A DNA stretch of 8,026 bases, taken from Candidatus Woesearchaeota archaeon. GTDB taxonomy: Archaea > Nanobdellota > Nanobdellia > Woesearchaeales > GW2011-AR4. Numbering within the stretch: the stretch's first letter is position 1; every line of letters begins with the position of its first letter. The translations under genes were made by a program, and so were the position numbers. Where the stretch lies: NCBI GenBank assembly GCA_016185875.1, contig JACPMS010000002.1, positions 1 through 8,026 of the forward strand. Direction: 5' to 3'. The notes below the pieces were generated by a model. The model ran no database searches, was not told where the DNA came from, and was given only the letters and a program-made list of their open reading frames with translations. Below are positions 4,781-8,026 of this stretch, in pieces.

Positions 4781-4813
4781 ATGGGAAAAGGAAAGAGCAA
4801 AGGATGCTGTTAG
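4781..4813 (+). CDS. Decapeptide ORF MGKGKSKGCC, possible Cys-Cys micropeptide or leader peptide
   Basis: ATG 4781 opens ten codons, MGKGKSKGCC, ended by TAG at 4811-4813. It has a near-ideal ribosome-binding site (AAGGAGG, spacing seven). The product is a basic Gly/Lys tail followed by vicinal cysteines. It lies between DUF302 and the metallothionein-like ORF, in the same reading frame as the latter with no stop in between except this TAG. It could be a tiny metal-binding peptide, a leader peptide that couples translation to the downstream gene, or the first part of a longer protein if the TAG is read through or is a sequencing difference. No function is known. Confidence 0.45.
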   Translation: MGKGKSKGCC

Positions 4814-4840
4814 GCATTAATTTGGAGAAATAAAATCAAA

Positions 4841-4963
4841 ATGGAAAGTTTATGTAGTTGTGGAATTAAATGCACTTGTGGAGAAGTGGAAAGCATTAAC
4901 AATTACTTATATGGGATTGAGTATGCTGATTTCAGCATGATTTCAGATTTTATGGACAAATGA
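4841..4963 (+). CDS. 40-residue metallothionein-like Cys-rich peptide
   Basis: ATG 4841 opens 40 codons. Near the N-terminus is C5-S-C7-G-I-K-C11-T-C13-G, that is CxCGxxCxCG, the spacing used in metallothionein-type metal-thiolate sites. The rest (VESINNYLYGIEY, then ADFSMISDFMDK) is acidic and has no further Cys. The stop TGA 4961-4963 overlaps the GAGGTGG ribosome-binding site of the next gene, so the two look translationally coupled, which supports it being real. A GGAG at 4824-4827 is rather far (13 bases) from the ATG; an upstream in-frame non-ATG start back to 4814 is possible. Likely role is buffering or handing over a soft metal in the cytoplasm (inference). It is not homologous in full to any metallothionein I can name. 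Confidence 0.6.
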   Translation: MESLCSCGIKCTCGEVESINNYLYGIEYADFSMISDFMDK

Positions 4964-4967
4964 GGTG
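4962..4967 (+). promoter_or_regulatory. Ribosome-binding site GAGGTG deciding GTG start at 4974
   Basis: GAGGTG overlaps the TGA stop of the small Cys-rich ORF and lies six bases before GTG 4974. The GTG at 4965 would lie inside this site, so it is not the likely start. Confidence 0.6.
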
Positions 4968-4973
4968 GTCAAA

Positions 4974-5249
4974 GTGGAAAAGGTAAATCCAAATGTTGTT
5001 GCTTTGTCGCTCGGCATTACAGCGTCTATACTTTATGTGATATGCTTGATTGCTGTGGCTATTTTGCCAATTCAGACGATGGTTCCATTAGTGAATAATT
5101 TAATACACAGCGTTGACTTTACCGGTATGATGACAAAGAATATTAGCTTTGCAGGTTCGATAATAGGCGTGCTTGCCTGGTTTTTAATTGCTATGGCAAC
5201 AGGCTACATCTATGCTTTTGTGTATAATTGGGTTGGAGAAAAATTTTAG
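4974..5249 (+). CDS. DUF5676 family small membrane protein
   Basis: A 91-residue protein beginning with GTG. The N-terminus MEKVNPNVVALSLGI is typical of DUF5676, followed by two membrane helices, about residues 10-30 and 55-80, and a C-terminal W-x-G-x-K-F. The loop between them (NNLIHSVDFTG) matches the family layout. These proteins occur beside copper-type ATPases and other metal genes in bacteria and archaea, with no established function; a role as a small accessory membrane protein is inference. The start at 4974 is set by the GAGGTG site and by the usual family N-terminus. The next gene follows nine bases after its stop. Confidence 0.82.
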   Translation: MEKVNPNVVALSLGITASILYVICLIAVAILPIQTMVPLVNNLIHSVDFTGMMTKNISFAGSIIGVLAWFLIAMATGYIYAFVYNWVGEKF

Positions 5250-5258
5250 GATGGTTTG

Positions 5259-6116
5259 ATGGAAAACAAAAACGACAAATTTGCATTGATAGGGCTATCA
5301 GCCAGCGGATTGCTTTTGGGTTTTTACCTAGTGGTTGCTTCTTTGCTGGGAGGATTTTCTTTTGCAATTGACAATTTTGTCAAATTATGGTACTGGATGA
5401 TACCTTTGATTGTTGGTTTTGGGGTTCAGATAGGCATGTTCTTTTACGTTAAAGAAGAGATGCATAAAAAAGCCACAGCTCAAGCTGCCGCATCTGCAGG
5501 AGTTTCAACAACCTCAATGATTGCCTGCTGCGCGCATCACATTGCCGACATCGCTCCTTTTCTTGGCATAACAGCTCTTGGATTGTTTCTCACAAAATAT
5601 CAATCAACATTTCTCCTGGCAGGAATATTTTCAAATGCGCTTGGAATAACTTATATGGCAAGTCTGATGAACACTAAAATTTCAAAATCAAAAATTAAAG
5701 CAATATTATATTCGCTGCTTGTTTTCTCAATTATTGCTGTTTTTGCATCTTATTACTTTATCTCAAAAAATAACAATGCGAATGGAGTAAATCAAGATAC
5801 TAAACAATCTGCTTTCCAAACGTTAGTTAGCAATGAAAACAATGTGGAATTTCAAGTGACTCCAATAAGCCCTTCAGAATTCCAGATTGCAATCGATACC
5901 CATTCAGTTGAGCTTGATTTTGATTTGGCAGGGGTTTCGGCTTTGTATGATGATTTTGGAAATACCTATAAACCATTGAAATGGGAAGGCTCTGCTCCAG
6001 GCGGCCACCACAGAAACGGGATTTTAAAGTTTTCAGAAATAAACAAAAATACAAAATCCATCAAGTTGGTTATAAATGACGGAACAGAAAGAGAATTTAG
6101 ATGGAATATAAAATAA
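5259..6116 (+). CDS. Membrane protein with CCAHHxxD motif fused to an extracytoplasmic His-rich domain
   Basis: A 285-residue two-part protein. Residues 1-168 hold about five membrane helices (about 8-30, 44-64, 84-112, 116-137, 147-167). The third carries C90-C91-A-H93-H94-x2-D97 followed by PFLG, a likely intramembrane metal site. After a polar linker (170-183), residues about 185-285 form a beta-rich domain with DTHS (213-216; H215) and W-E-G-x4-GGHHRNG (242-254; H250, H251), ending EFRWNIK. Both parts resemble uncharacterised bacterial domains I recall, often near copper genes, but I cannot name them firmly. The likely role is soft-metal uptake, export or outer-face binding. ATG 5259 is preceded by AGG; a TTG at 5256 would add one residue. 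It follows the DUF5676 gene in the same run. Confidence 0.75.
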   Translation: MENKNDKFALIGLSASGLLLGFYLVVASLLGGFSFAIDNFVKLWYWMIPLIVGFGVQIGMFFYVKEEMHKKATAQAAASAGVSTTSMIACCAHHIADIAPFLGITALGLFLTKYQSTFLLAGIFSNALGITYMASLMNTKISKSKIKAILYSLLVFSIIAVFASYYFISKNNNANGVNQDTKQSAFQTLVSNENNVEFQVTPISPSEFQIAIDTHSVELDFDLAGVSALYDDFGNTYKPLKWEGSAPGGHHRNGILKFSEINKNTKSIKLVINDGTEREFRWNIK

Positions 6117-6122
6117 AGGAGG
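6116..6122 (+). promoter_or_regulatory. Shine-Dalgarno AAGGAGG deciding start at 6131
   Basis: AAGGAGG begins at the last base of the upstream stop codon and lies eight bases before ATG 6131. The earlier in-frame ATG at 6101 overlaps the upstream gene and has no such site. Confidence 0.7.
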
Positions 6123-6130
6123 CAAAAAAG

Positions 6131-6331
6131 ATGAAGCAAAATTTAGGCAAGGTTGACAGGGTTTTAAGATTTGGACTAGCATTCTGGTGGCTTGGGCCTT
6201 GGGCTCCGCAATACAGTGCCGAACTGGCAAACTGGCTTGTATTTGCAGTGGGCTGGATTGCTCTTGCAGAGAGCTTTTTCGGCTGGTGCTGGCTGCATAA
6301 TTTGTTTGGGATAGACAATAAAAACCAATAG
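6131..6331 (+). CDS. DUF2892 family (YgaP-like) small membrane protein
   Basis: A 66-residue protein with the DUF2892 pattern: an N-terminal Q-N-L-G-K-V-D-R-V-L-R (residues 3-13), two closely spaced hydrophobic segments (about 14-23 and 34-52), and the C-terminal hallmark GWCWLHNLFGI with a Cys. In bacteria the same domain is fused to or encoded next to rhodanese and sulfur or metal genes; its activity is not established. The start at 6131 rather than 6101 is set by the AAGGAGG site. It lies 14 bases after the CCAHH membrane-protein gene and is probably the last gene of that transcript, since an apparent TATA box follows. Confidence 0.85.
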   Translation: MKQNLGKVDRVLRFGLAFWWLGPWAPQYSAELANWLVFAVGWIALAESFFGWCWLHNLFGIDNKNQ

Positions 6332-6355
6332 CCAAAGCAATTGCTGGCAATATAG
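6331..6355 (+). promoter_or_regulatory. Imperfect palindrome with weak TATA upstream of the flavoprotein gene
   Basis: GCCAAAGCAA (6331-6340) and TTGCTGGC (6341-6348) form an imperfect palindrome (one extra A in the left arm) centred on GCAATTGC. A weak TATA-like AATATAG at 6349-6355 follows, about 25 bases before ATG 6376, which would allow a leaderless message. The palindrome may be an operator or help to end the upstream transcript. Confidence 0.35.
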
Positions 6356-6375
6356 CCATTCACTGTTAATTAAAA

Positions 6376-7392
6376 ATGGAGGAATTTGACGTAATCATTG
6401 TTGGAGCAAGCTTTGCAGGGTTAGCAGTAGCTAGCAAACTACAAGGAAATACATTGATTATAGACAGAAAAGAAATCGGAACAAATGTTACTTCTGCATG
6501 CGGCACGATTGTTAAGTTTTTGGAAAGCATTGGTTGTGAAAGCTCTATACTGCAGACATTTGGCACTGCAGCTTTGCACACAGAAAACAAAGAGCACCAT
6601 TTACCGCTTGCAGATGAATTTTGCACAATAGATTACTGGAAATTTTGCAATGAATATTTCAAGCAGAGCAATGCAGAATTCAGGAAAGAGAATGTGATTG
6701 GAATGAAAAACGGCTTAATCAAAACAGACAAGAGCATTTACAAAGCAAAATTTTACGCTGATTGCAGCGGATGGAGCGCAGTTCTCGCAAATTCAATAGT
6801 CAAAGATTTTGTAGACAAAGATAAGCTTAGTATTGCAATAGAAACCGAAATACCATACGAAGACAATTTGCTGAGGTTTTTTATTGATGACAAAATTGTT
6901 GAGAATGGTGCAGGATGGCTTTTTCCAGCTGGAGCGAACTCAAGATTTGGAGTTGGAAGCTATGGAAAAAATCCCAAGATAAACAAATGCCTGAAAGATT
7001 TCGTAGAAAGCTATGGGCTTAAGGTTGGAAGTGTTCACGGCAATTGCATACCATACGGGCTTAGGGAACCTGTCATAGACAATATTTTTTTAGCTGGAGA
7101 TTCAGTTGGCAATGTTTTGCCTTTAACTGCAGAGGGAATAAGGCCTGCAATAAGGGCTGGAACTTTTTGCGGCGATATCATAAACAAGGTACTCAAATCA
7201 CAAATCAAATTGAGCGAAGGTGTGCAAAAATACATGCAATTCTCCTTTAAAAACAAAAAATATTATGATTATTTGGCAAGGCTGCAAAGAAGAATGCTCA
7301 ATCCTTCAAATTCAAGAATCAATTTTATGTTTAAACTGCTGTCAATAAACCCAGTTGCATCATTTGCATTGAGAAAATACGAGTCTATATAA
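6376..7392 (+). CDS. Geranylgeranyl-reductase-family FAD-dependent oxidoreductase
   Basis: A 338-residue flavoprotein. The N-terminal dinucleotide fold has DVIIVGASFAGLAVASKL (residues 5-22; GASFAG at 10-15) and an acidic end of strand two (IIDRKEIG, 28-35) followed by A-C-G. The C-terminal FAD motif is FLAGDSVGNVLPLTAEGIRPAIRAG (about 238-262; G241-D242). Between them is a beta-rich substrate region with GWLFPAGANSRFGVGSYG. This layout is that of the geranylgeranyl reductase/FixC-type family, which in archaea saturates isoprenoid lipids. It is shorter than typical archaeal enzymes (about 390-450 residues), so another substrate is possible. It lacks the redox Cys pair of mercuric reductase. 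The metal-ATPase gene starts two bases after its stop, so the two are probably co-transcribed. Confidence 0.82.
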   Translation: MEEFDVIIVGASFAGLAVASKLQGNTLIIDRKEIGTNVTSACGTIVKFLESIGCESSILQTFGTAALHTENKEHHLPLADEFCTIDYWKFCNEYFKQSNAEFRKENVIGMKNGLIKTDKSIYKAKFYADCSGWSAVLANSIVKDFVDKDKLSIAIETEIPYEDNLLRFFIDDKIVENGAGWLFPAGANSRFGVGSYGKNPKINKCLKDFVESYGLKVGSVHGNCIPYGLREPVIDNIFLAGDSVGNVLPLTAEGIRPAIRAGTFCGDIINKVLKSQIKLSEGVQKYMQFSFKNKKYYDYLARLQRRMLNPSNSRINFMFKLLSINPVASFALRKYESI

Positions 7393-7394
7393 AA

Positions 7395-8026
7395 ATGGCT
7401 AAAGACCCAGTTTGCGGAATGGAAATTGATGAGAAGAAAGCTAAATTCAGTACTGTGAAGAACGGCAAGAAGCATTATTTCTGCAGCAGGAATTGTTATA
7501 ATAAATTCAATGAAAAACCAGCATCGACTAAAAAAACAATAAATAAAGATTCAATAAAAATAAAATCTGAAAAATCTGAGGACAATATCCAAAAAACGAC
7601 AATTGCAATTTCTGGAATGCACTGCGCAACATGCGCCCAGACTATTGAGAAGGCTCTCGCAAAAACAAAAGGCGTGCTCAAGGCATCTGTTAATTTCGCC
7701 TCTGAAAAGGCAAATGTGGAATTTGATAAGAATGTGACAGATGGCAATTCGCTAAAAAATATCATCAAAAAAACCGGGTATAAAGTAATAGAGCAACACC
7801 AGGAAACCGGCAATGCAGCAGAAGTAAAATTAAAAGTGATTGGAATGGACAATCCGCACTGTGTAGGCACAGTTGGTGATGCGCTTAATCTTCTAAGTGG
7901 GGTAATTTCAAGGGAATTGTATGTCAACCAGAACGCATTCATCAGGTATGACCAAACATTGACCAGCCTTGAGGAAATTAAAAAAATAATCAAAAAAGCC
8001 GGCTACGAGCCAATAGAGGTTTCAGG
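7395..8026 (+). CDS. copA: Copper-type P1B ATPase, N-terminal YHS and two HMA domains, 3'-truncated
   Basis: The frame is open from ATG 7395 to the window end, 210 full codons; the ATPase core lies beyond. Residues 3-39 are a YHS domain (DPVCGMEI; C7-x22-C30-x3-C34), a metal-binding zinc-ribbon-like module related to TRASH. A Lys/Ser-rich linker follows. The first HMA domain is about 67-133 with the intact site GMHCATC (74-80). The second, about 143-210, has G150-M-D-N-P-H155-C156: one Cys is replaced, so it probably binds metal poorly or differently. A YHS-HMA-HMA start is usual for archaeal CopA-like exporters. Assignment to copper or silver export rests on family knowledge; the transmembrane CPC motif that would decide the metal is not in the window. 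It follows the flavoprotein gene by two bases with no ribosome-binding site. Confidence 0.85.
   Translation, partial: MAKDPVCGMEIDEKKAKFSTVKNGKKHYFCSRNCYNKFNEKPASTKKTINKDSIKIKSEKSEDNIQKTTIAISGMHCATCAQTIEKALAKTKGVLKASVNFASEKANVEFDKNVTDGNSLKNIIKKTGYKVIEQHQETGNAAEVKLKVIGMDNPHCVGTVGDALNLLSGVISRELYVNQNAFIRYDQTLTSLEEIKKIIKKAGYEPIEVS

Noticed and set aside
4811..4813. Pyrrolysine insertion at the TAG
   Set aside because: Other genes in the window end at TAG, and there is no sign of a recoding element; readthrough is kept only as an open question.
6376..7392. Mercuric reductase as identity of the flavoprotein
   Set aside because: There is no CxxxxC redox pair after the FAD motif and no C-terminal vicinal Cys; the motif order fits the geranylgeranyl-reductase family.
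7384..7394. CTATATAAAAA resembling a TATA box before the ATPase gene
   Set aside because: It touches the ATG and so is too close to drive it; the same bases are the end of the flavoprotein coding sequence.
7496..7993. Antisense frame of 165 codons at the right end
   Set aside because: It lies opposite the HMA domains of the P-type ATPase, whose motifs are intact; it is a shadow.

Overview
The window reads as a stretch of an archaeal genome, most likely a DPANN-type lineage (Woesearchaeota/Pacearchaeota-like). This is an inference from AT-rich, lysine-rich coding sequence, archaeal TATA boxes about 25 bases upstream of leaderless starts, internal genes with GGTG/GGAGG ribosome-binding sites, a TRASH-type metal sensor and a geranylgeranyl-reductase-like flavoprotein. 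No rRNA, tRNA, CRISPR array or insertion sequence was seen.

Layout. 1-306 is the 3' end of a membrane-anchored winged-helix regulator. 376-2448 is a tight four-gene cassette: a membrane-anchored Cys/His protein, a small membrane-anchored protein with Cys/His tips, a multi-pass membrane protein with a signal peptide and an HCPIC motif, and a helical protein ending in CysCys. The first two genes are separated by a large hairpin. A TlpA-like thioredoxin (2491-3051) follows from its own promoter. A PadR-TRASH fusion regulator (3080-3493, minus strand) is divergent from a short-chain dehydrogenase (3621-4379), and their promoters share an inverted repeat. Then come a DUF302 protein (4387-4767), two very small ORFs (a decapeptide ending CysCys at 4781-4813 and a 40-residue metallothionein-like peptide at 4841-4963), a DUF5676 membrane protein (4974-5249), a membrane protein with a CCAHH motif fused to an outer-face domain (5259-6116), a DUF2892 protein (6131-6331), a GGR-like flavoprotein (6376-7392), and the N-terminal YHS and HMA domains of a copper-type P1B ATPase cut by the window end (7395-8026).

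How the genes may work together. Nearly every product except the dehydrogenase and the winged-helix protein carries paired Cys or Cys/His motifs (CCG...CSCxH, HDCCKH, HCPIC, WCPYC, CPCGC...CC..C, CSCG..CTCG, CCAHH, GMHCATC). The best reading is a soft-metal (copper-like) homeostasis and thiol-redox island: a metal-sensing repressor, a small Cys-rich chelator, membrane or surface metal-binding proteins and an export ATPase. The metal, the direction of transport and the role of the 376-2448 cassette are inferred, not shown. The cassette and the two small Cys-rich ORFs are the best candidates for something not yet described.

Several starts given here are shorter than the longest open frame because a ribosome-binding site or TATA box points to an internal start; each case is explained in its entry.
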